39,765 nucleotides of DNA from an uncultured Anaerolineaceae bacterium (GCA_937967805.1 CALBTC010000245.1:1-39765), one strand, 5' to 3'. Numbered from the stretch's first letter, positions 26,465 to 35,263 are shown. Notes: generated by a model not told the origin, from the letters alone. A program made the numbers and translations.

Positions 26465-27362
26465 GTGCTTGCCGAGATTTAACTGTGTGCCATCCATCAA
26501 GTAAACCCCGTAGATAAGCAGATGCCGCTTTGTGATTGCCGATGGCCAGAAAGCTTATAAGGCGTTTAACAGCACTGAATGCCCTGAAAACTAAAATGGC
26601 ATGCCTATTACCTATTGAGGCGTGCGTATGAAAAAAAAGGATGCTGCTCTTAGCGATCATATAAACTCTGGCTGGGGCATCTTCCCCACCGGAGCTGACA
26701 GAGACTCGGTGGTGTAAATGAGCATCAGAGACAAGCCGCAATCGAAGCCCCGCTAACTGGCATCTCAACGAAAGGTCTAGATCTTCATAGTACATGAAGT
26801 ACCGCTCGTCAAAAAAGCTTAATTTTGCAACTAATGGCAGATTTACCAGCAGGCAGGTTCCCAGTAAGTAATCTACGTCGCGGGAGGTCTGCCATTGTGG
26901 ACCATCCATTTCTCCTTGGCCGCGATTTCTTACTTCTAACAATGTAGGATGGCGTTCTCCACCAGCAAACCAGATTCGATCAGGCTCTGACTTGTAATAG
27001 ATTTTGGGGGAGAGTAGGGCGATATCTGGCCGTATTTCTCTGTGGAGCCGAGTTAGCATGTCCTTTTTGGGAAAGGCATCGTTGTTGATGAGCAGCGCAT
27101 GCTCAAAGCCTTTCTGTAGCGCATAGCGCAGGCCAACGTTGGCTCCTTTAGCAAAACCCAGGTTTTCTGGCATTGCAATTAAAGGGATACGAGGGATAGT
27201 GCTTTGAAAGTACTCTGATGAATTGTCTTCCGATCCATTGTCGATTAAAAGAAACCGTTTGTTTGGATAATCCATTCGCTGTAGTGAATTAATGCATTCA
27301 ACGGTTATGAGGGGCTGCTGCCAATTAATGACGATAATCAGGATAGGGGGATGATCTGACAT
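26439..27362 (-). CDS. glycosyltransferase family 2 (rhamnosyltransferase-like)
   Basis: A 307-residue GT-A enzyme. N-terminal ILIIVINWQQPLITVECINS, nucleotide-binding LLIDNGSEDNSSEYF, the metal-binding NND in HALLINNDAFPKK, and GTCLLVNLPLVAKLSFFDERYFMYYEDLDLSLR are all typical of dTDP-rhamnose-type inverting transferases. It has no membrane anchor except weak C-terminal hydrophobicity. The spacer to the next gene upstream is six bases, and its 3' end overlaps the flippase start. Donor sugar inferred only. Confidence 0.9.
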   Translation of the reverse strand: MSDHPPILIIVINWQQPLITVECINSLQRMDYPNKRFLLIDNGSEDNSSEYFQSTIPRIPLIAMPENLGFAKGANVGLRYALQKGFEHALLINNDAFPKKDMLTRLHREIRPDIALLSPKIYYKSEPDRIWFAGGERHPTLLEVRNRGQGEMDGPQWQTSRDVDYLLGTCLLVNLPLVAKLSFFDERYFMYYEDLDLSLRCQLAGLRLRLVSDAHLHHRVSVSSGGEDAPARVYMIAKSSILFFHTHASIGNRHAILVFRAFSAVKRLISFLAIGNHKAASAYLRGLLDGWHTVKSRQAHDHNAKSI

Positions 27363-27368
27363 GATTGG

Positions 27369-28226
27369 TTAGCGGCTTGCACCCCAACACCAGGCAATTT
27401 TTGTGAGGTAGATAGCCGGGATCGTTAACCAATTTTTTCTGAATAGACTTAAATGCTTTGAAATAATTCTAAAGGTGGCGAACATGGCGATAATCGGCGA
27501 AAATATGAAAACGCTGTGGCGATTTTGCAGGAATTTTGAGCCTTTGAACAGGTCTGGATATTGCATTCGGACTTGCCGCATATGGTAGCCAGATCGGGCA
27601 CAATCATGCCACACGGCCGTAAAATTGACGCGAGCGTGTTGGTGATAAATGAGAGCTTTCGGCTCAAAATAAAGGGTGTATCCGGCCGCGTTCATTCTGG
27701 TTGTCCATTCAATGTCCTGTCCGCGGACCAGACCTTCATCAAGCAAGCCGACGGCGTCAATTACTTTCTTCTGTACGGATAAATTGAGCGTGGGCAAGTA
27801 GCGCTTCTCTCCCGGCGGATTTGTAGAGAAAAACTCGTGAAACAGCGTCAAATTATAGCTTAGACTCCAATAATTTGATCCCTTTGGCGCTACGCCGCCT
27901 CCGACGACCGCATGCCCTTTTGACTGGATGCGCAAATGCGTCTCTAGCCAGGTGGGTTCTGGTAAACAGTCACTATCTAAAAATAGAAGCATCTCATATT
28001 TCGCGTGTTGAATACCAATGTTGCGGGCTCTGGCGGCATTAACGGGTTGACCCGTGTCTATTAACTGCACGAGCGAATCATTGACAGTCTTATGTAGCCG
28101 CAAATCATCTTTGCCCACAATCAATATCTCGCCGATGGATTGACGTTCAGACTGTCTCTTAATTTTTTCCAGTACAAGATCAAGTATGGGAGAGTTTAAG
28201 CTGGGGATGATGATAGATGCGTTCAT
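27369..28226 (-). CDS. glycosyltransferase family 2
   Basis: A 285-residue inverting transferase: ASIIIPSLNSPILDLVLEKI at the start, NAARARNIGIQHAKYEMLLF, the DXD motif as LFLDSDCLPEP, then NLSVQKKVIDAVGLLDEGLV and GQDIEWTTRMNAAGY. The C-terminal hydrophobic stretch (about 235-280) suggests membrane association. Its ATG overlaps the stop of the GT4 gene by four bases. One ACGGCCGT lies at about 27613, so this gene marks the edge where the motif returns. Confidence 0.89.
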   Translation of the reverse strand: MNASIIIPSLNSPILDLVLEKIKRQSERQSIGEILIVGKDDLRLHKTVNDSLVQLIDTGQPVNAARARNIGIQHAKYEMLLFLDSDCLPEPTWLETHLRIQSKGHAVVGGGVAPKGSNYWSLSYNLTLFHEFFSTNPPGEKRYLPTLNLSVQKKVIDAVGLLDEGLVRGQDIEWTTRMNAAGYTLYFEPKALIYHQHARVNFTAVWHDCARSGYHMRQVRMQYPDLFKGSKFLQNRHSVFIFSPIIAMFATFRIISKHLSLFRKNWLTIPAIYLTKIAWCWGASR

Positions 28227-29377
28227 GATGATGTGGCTTGAGCAACTGGCTCATCCCTCAATGCTTCAACCTTACTGATAAGGGCGTGCCACGAAAAACG
28301 GCCGTTCCCCTCCCAAATCCTCTCACGAAACACATCCTCCAAATCATGATCAAAATAATACGCGATCGCCTCCGCCAACGCCTGCGGATCTTCTGGCGGC
28401 ACAACCAGCCCAGTACGGCCGTCTTCCACCACCTCGCCTAAACCACCCACATTTGTTGTAATGACCGGTTTTCCCCGCCCAAAGGCCATTTGCACAATGG
28501 CACTTTGCGTGGCGCTCCGGTACGGCAAAATTACCACATTTGCCCGGTCGATGCACGCAGCCAGAATCTCATCAGGCAAATATTCATCTATTAGCGTCAC
28601 ACAGTTTTCGAGCTGCAGGCGAGTAATTTGTGCCCGGTAACCAGCCAGGCCGCCCTGCCAAAACTCCCCGGCAACCAGCAAATGCAACGGCCGTTGCAAC
28701 AGCGCCATTGCCTCCAACAGCACATCTAACCCTTTGTACGGCCGTACCAACCCGCAAAACAGCAGTAAGGGACGATCATCCGGCAGGTCCACCGGCAGTT
28801 CGGCTGCCGCTTCACTGCCTAATGCGGCATAGGTAGGCAGGGGTGATACCATAATGCGAGCCTGTGGTAAGACCGATTGTAAAATTGCCCGGTCTGCCTG
28901 CGAGTGCACAATGAAGCCATCACCATTGCCCAGCACCGTTTTCAGCACATAGGGCAGCAGCACCCGGCTCAGCTGCCCCTGCTCGTGCGGACGTACATTG
29001 TGGCAAATAAAGAATAATTTTGGTCGCGGCTTTAGCCGCCGAATGCCCCAGCCCAAGCCGGCCCAAACGGGCGCAAAATAAGGATGCCACCAGGGGATTA
29101 TGACCACATCGGGTTGCCACTCCTGAATTTGGCCCAACACGCGCCGCCAGGTAAGCGGATTGAGCGGATCGAGATTGTAATATGCTTCGGTTTGTAACGG
29201 CCGTTTACTCGGGTCCTTATCACTTTTGCCGGGAAACAGCCAACCTGGATATTGCCGCGAAAACGAAAGCAGCAGCACCTCGTCTGTTTCCCGCAGATGC
29301 TGCGCCAGCAGCGTAGTGTAGTGCGCAATACCGCCCCGATAAGGATAGGTGGGCCCAATTAAACAATACCGTGTCAT
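28223..29377 (-). CDS. glycosyltransferase family 4 (GT-B)
   Basis: About 384 residues from ATG 29377 (MTRYCLIGPTYPYRGGIAHY); the longer open frame would translate a repeat. The donor domain shows LLFCGLVRPYKGLDVLLEAM and VVILPYRSATQSAIVQMAFG, then KPVITTNVGGLGEVVEDG and GLVVPPEDPQALAEA. It is a retaining transferase for nucleotide sugars. It heads the GT4-GT2-GT2-flippase operon by start overlap. Several ACGGCCGT copies (about 28299-29198) place it in the resident background rather than the AT-rich island, so the operon straddles the boundary. Confidence 0.91.
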   Translation of the reverse strand: MTRYCLIGPTYPYRGGIAHYTTLLAQHLRETDEVLLLSFSRQYPGWLFPGKSDKDPSKRPLQTEAYYNLDPLNPLTWRRVLGQIQEWQPDVVIIPWWHPYFAPVWAGLGWGIRRLKPRPKLFFICHNVRPHEQGQLSRVLLPYVLKTVLGNGDGFIVHSQADRAILQSVLPQARIMVSPLPTYAALGSEAAAELPVDLPDDRPLLLFCGLVRPYKGLDVLLEAMALLQRPLHLLVAGEFWQGGLAGYRAQITRLQLENCVTLIDEYLPDEILAACIDRANVVILPYRSATQSAIVQMAFGRGKPVITTNVGGLGEVVEDGRTGLVVPPEDPQALAEAIAYYFDHDLEDVFRERIWEGNGRFSWHALISKVEALRDEPVAQATSS

Positions 29378-29399
29378 GGCAAGGATTATAGTGATCAGT

Positions 29400-29508
29400 T
29401 GGCGAGTTTGCGAGTATGCCAGTGGCAAATAGCAGGTGGCAGGTTGCAAGTGGCAGCGCACTGTTCACTTGCAACTTTTCACTTTTCACTTTTCACTTCC
29501 CCCCGCTA
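29400..29508. repeat. GCAGGTGGCAGGT and TTTTCACTTTTCACTT repeat region
   Basis: Between divergent genes lies a run of related short words: GGCGAGTTTGCGAGT, GCAGGTGGCAGGT, GTTGCAAGTGGCAG, then AACTTTTCACTTTTCACTT. The second word also occurs within the ABC exporter gene at 571-608. This region should contain both divergent promoters. Confidence 0.6.
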
Positions 29509-29518
29509 CAATTCCCCC

Positions 29519-30382
29519 ATGATTTTAGTCACAGGCAGTACGGGCTTCATCGGCCGTTCCTTAATGGCCTGCCTGGCGCGGGAAGGGATTGAGGCCAGAA
29601 CCTACCACGGCCGCATGAATGATCCAATTACCTTGCGGGAGGAGTTGACCGACATTGCCACGGTGATTCACCTGGCGGGGTCTGAAGCGCGTGGGCGGGA
29701 CCGGCTGTTGCACCATGTGGATGTAGACGGCACGGAGCGGTTGGTGGAAGAAGCGCGCCGCGCCGGCGTGCAGCGCATCATTTTTGCCAGCCGCCTGGGA
29801 GCCGACCCGGCCAGTATGCATCCCTTGTTACAGGCTAAAGGGCAGGCGGAACGGATTATTCAGCGCAGCGGCATCCCTTACACCATTTTGCGCTCGGCTA
29901 CGCTGTACGGCCGTAACGACCGTTTCTTCGAGCTTATCGTCGGCCTGGCCATCTGGTCCTGGCCGTTTGTCTGGCTGCCCGGTGGCGGCCATATGGGAAT
30001 GCAGCCACTGTGGGTTGAAGATTTTGTGCGCTGTCTGGTGCTGTCGCTCAATCGACCTGACCTCATCAACAAAACCATCTCTATCGCCGGCAGCGAGCAG
30101 CTGCCTTATGCAACGCTGGTGCAGCGGCTGCTCAACGTGGCCGGTTATCGACGCTTCCCTCTGTCTGTGCCCATGTTGTTGTTTCGGCCGCTGAATAAAC
30201 TTTTATTCTACTGGTGGTACTGGCCACCCGTCAGCCGCTACTTTATGGACCGCTTCTTTGTGCCAGAAATTGCCGATCATGATTCAGTGTACCGGCAGTT
30301 TGGCTTTCGTCCAGCCCGCATTCGCGACACCATCAGCTATTTGCGCCGCCCCGGATTGGCCCTGCGCATTTTCCGGCGCTAG
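29519..30382 (+). CDS. atypical short-chain dehydrogenase (NDUFA9/NmrA-like)
   Basis: A 288-residue NAD(P)-binding protein. The Rossmann motif GSTGFIG is at residues 6-12, with VIHLAGSEARGRD and RIIFASRLGADPAS replacing the catalytic Ser-Tyr-Lys set. YTILRSATLYG and PLWVEDFVRCLV follow, as in the complex I NDUFA9-like and quinone-interacting groups of atypical SDRs. These often act as NAD(P) sensors or in quinone/lipid-linked redox steps rather than as classical dehydrogenases. ATG at 29519 starts the conserved motif almost at once. It is followed, 25 bases on, by the esterase gene in the same direction. Confidence 0.85.
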   Translation: MILVTGSTGFIGRSLMACLAREGIEARTYHGRMNDPITLREELTDIATVIHLAGSEARGRDRLLHHVDVDGTERLVEEARRAGVQRIIFASRLGADPASMHPLLQAKGQAERIIQRSGIPYTILRSATLYGRNDRFFELIVGLAIWSWPFVWLPGGGHMGMQPLWVEDFVRCLVLSLNRPDLINKTISIAGSEQLPYATLVQRLLNVAGYRRFPLSVPMLLFRPLNKLLFYWWYWPPVSRYFMDRFFVPEIADHDSVYRQFGFRPARIRDTISYLRRPGLALRIFRR

Positions 30383-30407
30383 AGGAAATTTTTGCTAAAA
30401 TAGGGCT

Positions 30408-31433
30408 ATGATGAAATGGTGGGGGATGCTGATTTTATTTTTGCTGTTGATGGGTTGTGGAGCAAGACGGCCGTTACCCGCCGTACTAAACATTACTCCA
30501 ACGATTACATTGCCCGCGTCAACGGCTACATCCACACCAACTGCCACGGCAACCTCAACCAATACCCCAACGCCAACTGCAACCGCAACTGCAACGCCTA
30601 CGGCTACAGACACGCCAGAAGCCACAGCCACAGCCCCATCGACCAGCACGCCGCAAGTACAAACGGCCGTTCCCAACGTCACCCGCCAATCTACCGTGCA
30701 GCGCTGGCAAGGCGTGGCCGAATACAGCTTCTTTAGCCCGTCACGCCAGCAAGAGATTTTGTTTACGCTGTACACGCCGCCCGGTTACGAACAGTCTGAC
30801 CAGCGCTACCCGGTGCTCTACTTTTTGCACGGCAGCCAGGGCAGCCATATCTTGTTTTGGAATGCCATCAGCCGCGAAGTTGAGGCGGCCAATGGGGATG
30901 CCGGTATCTGGCTGGCGCAGCTCATCGAGAGCGGGCAACTGCCGCCCTTCATTGTCGCTGCTCCCAGACGGCCAGACGGTCACTGGGATGAGGCCAACGA
31001 GGCGCTGGTGACGCAGGAGCTGATTCAGGCGGTCGATGGCCACTGGCGCACGATTCCCCACCGGAACGGCCGTTCCCTGGCCGGCTTCTCACTGGGGGCG
31101 GCAGGCACGATGCGCTATGCGGCGCTGCATCCTGACCTCTACTGCAACGCCATGCCCCTGGCCGAAAGCGGCGTGGATGATGCTGCCAGTTTGTGGGAAC
31201 AAAACGTAACGGCCGTTTTAGACAGCGGTCTGGAAGTAGCGCTGGTGGTGGGTGAGCAGGATATGCGGGCGGTCAATGCCTCAACGGCCGTTGACCAACT
31301 GCTCACCGAACTCACCATCCCCCACCAACTGCGCATCGTCCCCGACGTGCCACATAACTTTGGCCAACTGTACAACCAGGTTGGCGTCTGGGCGTTGCAG
31401 TTTCATGCCGCCTGCTGGGAGATTGGGGACTAG
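30408..31433 (+). CDS. esterase-family lipoprotein with Thr-rich linker
   Basis: A 341-residue exported protein: signal MMKWWGMLILFLLLMGC with lipobox cysteine, a Thr/Ala/Pro linker (about 30-85) built of TAT/TPT words, then an alpha/beta hydrolase of the esterase D/antigen 85 type. The oxyanion segment is YFLHGSQGSHILFW, the nucleophile elbow GFSLGAAG, the acid is probably Asp in GEQDMRAV, and the histidine is in VPHNFGQL. It would deacylate a carbohydrate or ester outside the membrane. The final residues EIGD and the stop codon are encoded by the repeat at 31419-31480. Confidence 0.88.
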   Translation: MMKWWGMLILFLLLMGCGARRPLPAVLNITPTITLPASTATSTPTATATSTNTPTPTATATATPTATDTPEATATAPSTSTPQVQTAVPNVTRQSTVQRWQGVAEYSFFSPSRQQEILFTLYTPPGYEQSDQRYPVLYFLHGSQGSHILFWNAISREVEAANGDAGIWLAQLIESGQLPPFIVAAPRRPDGHWDEANEALVTQELIQAVDGHWRTIPHRNGRSLAGFSLGAAGTMRYAALHPDLYCNAMPLAESGVDDAASLWEQNVTAVLDSGLEVALVVGEQDMRAVNASTAVDQLLTELTIPHQLRIVPDVPHNFGQLYNQVGVWALQFHAACWEIGD

Positions 31434-31480
31434 AGATTGGAGATTAAAACAATCTCTAATCTCCAATCTCCAATCTCTCT
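31419..31480. repeat. GAGATTGG inverted repeat at the end of two convergent genes
   Basis: GAGATTGGGGACTAG and then AGAGATTGGAGATT on one side face AATCTCTAATCTCCAATC and CAATCTCT on the other. The hairpin lies between the esterase and the glycosyltransferase and encodes the last residues of both (EIGD then TAG on each strand). It may also terminate both transcripts. Confidence 0.8.
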
Positions 31481-32730
31481 TCAATGAGCGCCACCGCCTT
31501 GCCAATCCCATCTTCCGCCCGAATTTTCTCCCCCAGTGCCGCTGCGTTTTGCCGCATGGTTTGGTGGGAAACGGCCGTGTCAATCCCGTCTGCCAGCTTG
31601 TGCGCCGTTAACTTCGGCCGCGTGATTGGTTTGGGCCCCACGCCCAGCGAAGCCACTCGCTGCCCCCAAAACGGCTGGTCGGCAAAATGGGGTACCACAA
31701 TTGAGGAAGTGCCGGCGCGCAAGCCGGCGGCCGTTGTGCCCGCTCCGCCATGATGCACCACCGCCGCCATTTTAGGAAAGAGCCAGCTGTGTGGCGCCGC
31801 CGGCAGCTGCAAAACCGTCTTGGGCAGCTGCATCTCCCCTAGCCCGGCCCAGCCAGAGAGCAAAATTGCCCGCTGGCCGCTCATCTGCACCGCTTCCAGC
31901 ACCAGGTCGTTCATCTTTCGCGGATTGCGCCCCGTCATGCTGCCAAACCCAATGGCCACCGGCGGCGATCCGGCACCCAAAAAGTCCAACAAATCGCCTG
32001 GCGGCTGCCACTGTTCATGTTCATCCAGAAACCAGTAGCCTGCTGTATGGAAATTGTCAGGCCAATCGTCGGGGTGAGGGACGACGTGGGGACTGTAGCC
32101 ATGAATGATCGTCATTTTTTGCCGGTCGGCACGATTTTCAGCGCGGGTTTGGGCCGGTAAGCCTAATAGCTCGGTGCGGGTACGGTTGGCAATGTCACCG
32201 TACAGGCTCCAGGCGGCCGTTTCGATGAACAGCCTGCCAAAGAAATAGTTGATCCAACTGTTGCGGTTGGGCAGGGGCGCGTTGAGGAGGACACGGCCGT
32301 CTTTGGTCGTAAACAGCGTCGGCTGCAAAGGGGCGCTGACGTGGGCAACCCCCAGCTTCTCGGCCATCCCCACCGCGTACACATCAGACGTAAAGCTGCT
32401 GACAATTAAATCGCTGCCCTGGCACGCTTTCCAGGCGTCGCGGGCAATTTGCATGCCGTGTTTGTCCAGCAGTTGCCCCATGATGCGCATCTGCATCACC
32501 GGATTATGCCCTTTTTCCACCCAATCCCGTCCACCCTGGCTGGCCATCAGCGCCTGCATGTCGATCCGGGTGGGGAGGGGGATAAGGCCATGCTGCTGAA
32601 TCCAGCCGGCAAAATTGGCCCCGGCCAAAATGCGTACCGTGTGCCCCCGCTGGTGAAGCGACTTGCCCAGGGCAATGGCCGGCTGCACGTCTCCCCGCGT
32701 ACCGTAGGCAATGAAGGTAATCACACTCAT
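31456..32730 (-). CDS. UGT-like glycosyltransferase (GT1, macrolide/sterol type)
   Basis: A 424-residue GT-B enzyme. The N-terminus ITFIAYGTRGDVQPAIALGK is the classical opening of sterol/macrolide/rhamnolipid glucosyltransferases. VAIGFGSMTGRNPRKM and the donor-site HHGGAGTTAAGLRAGTSSIV followed by PHFADQPFWGQRV are the GT1 signature. It probably glycosylates a lipid or hydrophobic small molecule. The C-terminus RLEIGD and stop lie in the convergent repeat. It is transcribed away from the TetR operon. Confidence 0.9.
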   Translation of the reverse strand: MSVITFIAYGTRGDVQPAIALGKSLHQRGHTVRILAGANFAGWIQQHGLIPLPTRIDMQALMASQGGRDWVEKGHNPVMQMRIMGQLLDKHGMQIARDAWKACQGSDLIVSSFTSDVYAVGMAEKLGVAHVSAPLQPTLFTTKDGRVLLNAPLPNRNSWINYFFGRLFIETAAWSLYGDIANRTRTELLGLPAQTRAENRADRQKMTIIHGYSPHVVPHPDDWPDNFHTAGYWFLDEHEQWQPPGDLLDFLGAGSPPVAIGFGSMTGRNPRKMNDLVLEAVQMSGQRAILLSGWAGLGEMQLPKTVLQLPAAPHSWLFPKMAAVVHHGGAGTTAAGLRAGTSSIVVPHFADQPFWGQRVASLGVGPKPITRPKLTAHKLADGIDTAVSHQTMRQNAAALGEKIRAEDGIGKAVALIEERLEIGD

Positions 32731-32792
32731 GGCGCAATTTTACGCTGATGTTTGTCCATGTCCAACGGCTCTCAAGGTTTCAGGAATGGTTT

Positions 32793-32886
32793 AAAAGCAA
32801 TCACGAATGGGACGAATAAACGAATGGCACAAATATTTCTGGGGTTATTTGTGCTATTTGTCGATTCGTGTTATTCGTGATTTGTT
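32793..32886. repeat. ATTCGTGTTATTCGTG repeat (copy 2)
   Basis: AATCACGAATGGGACG at 32799 faces ATTCGTGTTATTCGTGATT near 32864, giving a large fold-back element. It is the family of 12880-12951. It lies between the GT1 gene and the TetR promoter. Confidence 0.7.
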
Positions 32887-32894
32887 TTTGGTCC

Positions 32895-32946
32895 TTGACA
32901 AACGGCTGGGTGTTGAATACAATATTGATTGAACGTTTGATCAATA
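32895..32946 (+). promoter_or_regulatory. sigma-70 promoter with overlapping TetR-type operator
   Basis: TTGACA (32895-32900) and TACAAT (32918-32923) are separated by 17 bases, a near-ideal promoter. Starting inside the -10 box is a 24-base dyad TATTGATTGAAC-GTTTGATCAATA (32923-32946) matching 10 of 12 positions in each arm. It covers the expected transcription start, so the TetR-family product should repress its own operon. Confidence 0.85.
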
Positions 32947-32961
32947 GAAAATGTGAGAATT

Positions 32962-33546
32962 ATGCCCAGAACAGCGGAACAAAACGAAGAGATACGGGCC
33001 GCCACCAGAGCGGCCATTTTAGACAGCGCCATGCGTCTGTTTGCTGAAAAAGGATATGCCCACACCACCACGCGCAATATCGCCACGGAAGCGGGACTTT
33101 CTGTCGGGTTGATGTATCACTATTTCAGCAACAAAGAGAGTTTGCTGCAGGCCGTGTTTGACACTGTGATGGCCCGGATAGATGAGGCGATTACGGCCGT
33201 TCTGCAAAACAACCCGCCCGGCGAGCGATTAGCTGGCCTGCTGCACACCATCTTTGACCTGCTGGCCGGTGAGCCGGAGTTTTGGGCGTTGTTTTATATG
33301 CTGCGTACCCAGCCGGCTATCATGGCCGTATTGGGTGACGATTTTCGGCAGCGAACCGCCAGCTTGCGCGCCTGTTTTGTTGAGGAGTTAGAGCTAACGG
33401 ACCGGACAGATCCGGAATTAGAAGCTTATTACCTGTACAGCGTGGTTGAAGGCACCATCCAGCAATATTTGCTGGACCCGGCCAGCTATCCCCTGGCAGC
33501 TATTGTAGAAAAAATGATAGTTCAATTTGGAGGTAAACAAACATGA
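32962..33546 (+). CDS. TetR/AcrR family transcriptional regulator
   Basis: About 194 residues from ATG 32962 (the in-frame GTG at 32953 is an alternative). The N-terminal helix-turn-helix is canonical: AILDSAMRLFAEKGYAHTTT, then RNIATEAGLSVGLMYHYFSN with KESLLQAVF. The C-terminal ligand domain includes PEFWALFYMLRTQPAIM and GTIQQYLLDP. It opens a three-gene operon, each joined to the next by a four-base overlap. An operator-like dyad sits on its promoter. Ligand unknown; the SRPBCC protein encoded next could share it. Confidence 0.92.
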   Translation: MPRTAEQNEEIRAATRAAILDSAMRLFAEKGYAHTTTRNIATEAGLSVGLMYHYFSNKESLLQAVFDTVMARIDEAITAVLQNNPPGERLAGLLHTIFDLLAGEPEFWALFYMLRTQPAIMAVLGDDFRQRTASLRACFVEELELTDRTDPELEAYYLYSVVEGTIQQYLLDPASYPLAAIVEKMIVQFGGKQT

Positions 33547-34049
33547 ATCAGTATGAAGTTTCCGTCTCGCGCGTGATCGACGCGCCGCCGGCGGCCGTTT
33601 ACGCGGTGTTTGCCGATTATCATCAGGGCCATGCGGCCGTTTTGCCCAAGCCGTACTTCACCGAAATGACGGTAGACAAAGGTGGCACCGGGGCCGGCAC
33701 CGAAATCACCGTCAAAATGAACGTCTTAGGCGGGAAAGTCACTTACCACATGGTGGTAACCGAACCGGAACCGGGTCGTGTGCTGCAAGAGGAAGACAAA
33801 GCCGCCGGCGTGCTCACCACCTTTACGATGGACCCGGTGAACGATGGACAGGCAACCAACGTCACGCTTTACACCCGTGCCAAAACAGCCCCAGGACTCA
33901 AAGGCTTCATCGAGAAGCTCATTACGCCGCCCATCTCGCGCAAGATTTACAACGAGGAACTGGATTTGCTGGCAGCATATGTGCAAAAGGGACCGGTTTT
34001 GGCTGGCAGAAAAACAATCACCTTTCCCAAAAGAGGAAATAACAAATGA
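33543..34049 (+). CDS. SRPBCC-fold (START/Bet v 1-like) protein
   Basis: A 168-residue protein with the hydrophobic-pocket fold of polyketide cyclases and activator proteins: VSRVIDAPPAAVYAVFADYH at the start, then GTGAGTEITVKMNVLGGKVT and TEPEPGRVLQEEDKAAGVLT. It may bind or modify a hydrophobic ligand. It overlaps the TetR gene by four bases and the following gene by four bases, so its level is tied to the repressor. Confidence 0.88.
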   Translation: MNQYEVSVSRVIDAPPAAVYAVFADYHQGHAAVLPKPYFTEMTVDKGGTGAGTEITVKMNVLGGKVTYHMVVTEPEPGRVLQEEDKAAGVLTTFTMDPVNDGQATNVTLYTRAKTAPGLKGFIEKLITPPISRKIYNEELDLLAAYVQKGPVLAGRKTITFPKRGNNK

Positions 34050-34867
34050 AGTTGTCAACTGAGGATGCAGACCTGTTTTTTGAACTTATGTTCCCGCTGC
34101 AATTTTATGTCAATCAGAAAAAGGGAATTCTGCCTGATGTAGCATCCCTTCAAGATTACATGGCGCTGGATGTAAAAGATCAAGCGGCCGTTCGCGATGC
34201 TTTGTGGCAGGAGTCATCTCTAATTGCCCAGTATGTAGCCGAAAACCCCAACAAGCTGTCGGAAGAGCATCTCGCTCTCGTTGCAAACTGGCAATTGCGC
34301 GTGGTGGATCGTTTTGTCCTGGAGCGCCTGCTCAAAAAGCACGCCATTTTCATTGCCGGTGAAAAGGTGTATGCGGTTTTGGGGCTGCACAATTCGTTTG
34401 CTGAAATGGTTCCCAAAGAAGCGCTGCCAGTTTTTATTGAAACGGTTTTGCTGCCGTTTAGAGACGTCATTATTTACGACGGGCTGATACGTGGCGGCAA
34501 CATCATGATTGGCCGCAACATGGCTGCCGGTTTCAAAGAAACTTACATGGCAGCCAAGCGTAAGGGCAACATTATCGCCAGCTTGAATCCAGAGGTGCAG
34601 GCACGGCAGGCAGCCAAAAAGCCCAAACCGCTCAAAGATTGGCAGCCACTGCTCAATTCATTGTCAGATGAGGCCAAATCGTTGCGTGCCGAAAGCGGTT
34701 CGCCGCCGACCTGGGGGCCGGCGTTTAGTTTGGTGAAGGCGAGTCTGGCTTTTGCGGAAACGGCCGTCGCCACTCCTCAAGATGATGATGCCCTTTGGAA
34801 AAGCTTTGAGCGCATCGTACGCAGCGTGAACAAGCTCGAAAATGGCATCTTCCAGACGATGGATTAA
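34046..34867 (+). CDS. conserved hypothetical protein, third gene of the TetR operon
   Basis: A 273-residue soluble, mostly helical protein I cannot assign to a named family. It has no signal or membrane segment. A recognisable middle region is HAIFIAGEKVYAVLGLHNSF followed by LLPFRDVIIYDGLIRGGNI, and a Lys-rich segment KKPKPLKDW follows. The ribosome site GAGGA lies in the preceding gene. Its tight coupling with TetR and SRPBCC genes suggests a common response, not a known one. Confidence 0.8.
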   Translation: MKLSTEDADLFFELMFPLQFYVNQKKGILPDVASLQDYMALDVKDQAAVRDALWQESSLIAQYVAENPNKLSEEHLALVANWQLRVVDRFVLERLLKKHAIFIAGEKVYAVLGLHNSFAEMVPKEALPVFIETVLLPFRDVIIYDGLIRGGNIMIGRNMAAGFKETYMAAKRKGNIIASLNPEVQARQAAKKPKPLKDWQPLLNSLSDEAKSLRAESGSPPTWGPAFSLVKASLAFAETAVATPQDDDALWKSFERIVRSVNKLENGIFQTMD

Positions 34868-34881
34868 GGCTTCCCCCGTAC

Positions 34882-35256
34882 TTAAATCCCTAGAGAATAA
34901 CGGCCGTACACCACAAACAAAGTCAACAGTAAAACGACCACCGTGGCCATGGCCATCCGCCCCTCACCCCGCCTCAGGCGTAAATTGACGGCCCCAGCCA
35001 TGATGATGGCCAGTCCTATCGCTGCCAGTGGTGTTAGCTGAGGCAAGAACCCGGTGGCCTGGGGCAAAACCAGCCCGAGCCCGCCTAGAAGTTCCAGCAC
35101 CCCCAGGATTCTAAGAAACCCGGATGGAAAATCGGCAGCGTATGCGGTGAAGCTGCCCTGCATCAACAGTTCCCGCGACTGCCTCAATTTCTGAGCGCCC
35201 GTCGCGATGAAAAGTAATGCCAAGAAAATTTGAACGATCCATAACGCAATATTCAT
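34882..35256 (-). CDS. DoxX-family membrane protein
   Basis: A 124-residue protein with four hydrophobic helices. IALWIVQIFLALLFIATGAQKL, RILGVLELLGGLGLVLPQAT and LTPLAAIGLAIIMAGAVNLR are typical of the DoxX/DoxD-like family, whose members include quinone-linked or redox-associated membrane proteins. GGAGA lies upstream, inside a tandem repeat. It converges on the TetR operon. Confidence 0.87.
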   Translation of the reverse strand: MNIALWIVQIFLALLFIATGAQKLRQSRELLMQGSFTAYAADFPSGFLRILGVLELLGGLGLVLPQATGFLPQLTPLAAIGLAIIMAGAVNLRLRRGEGRMAMATVVVLLLTLFVVYGRYSLGI

Positions 35257-35263
35257 CTACCTT

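Noticed and set aside
30480..30660. Microsatellite-like ACNGCNACN run as a separate repeat element
   Set aside because: It is the Thr-rich linker coding sequence of the esterase lipoprotein.
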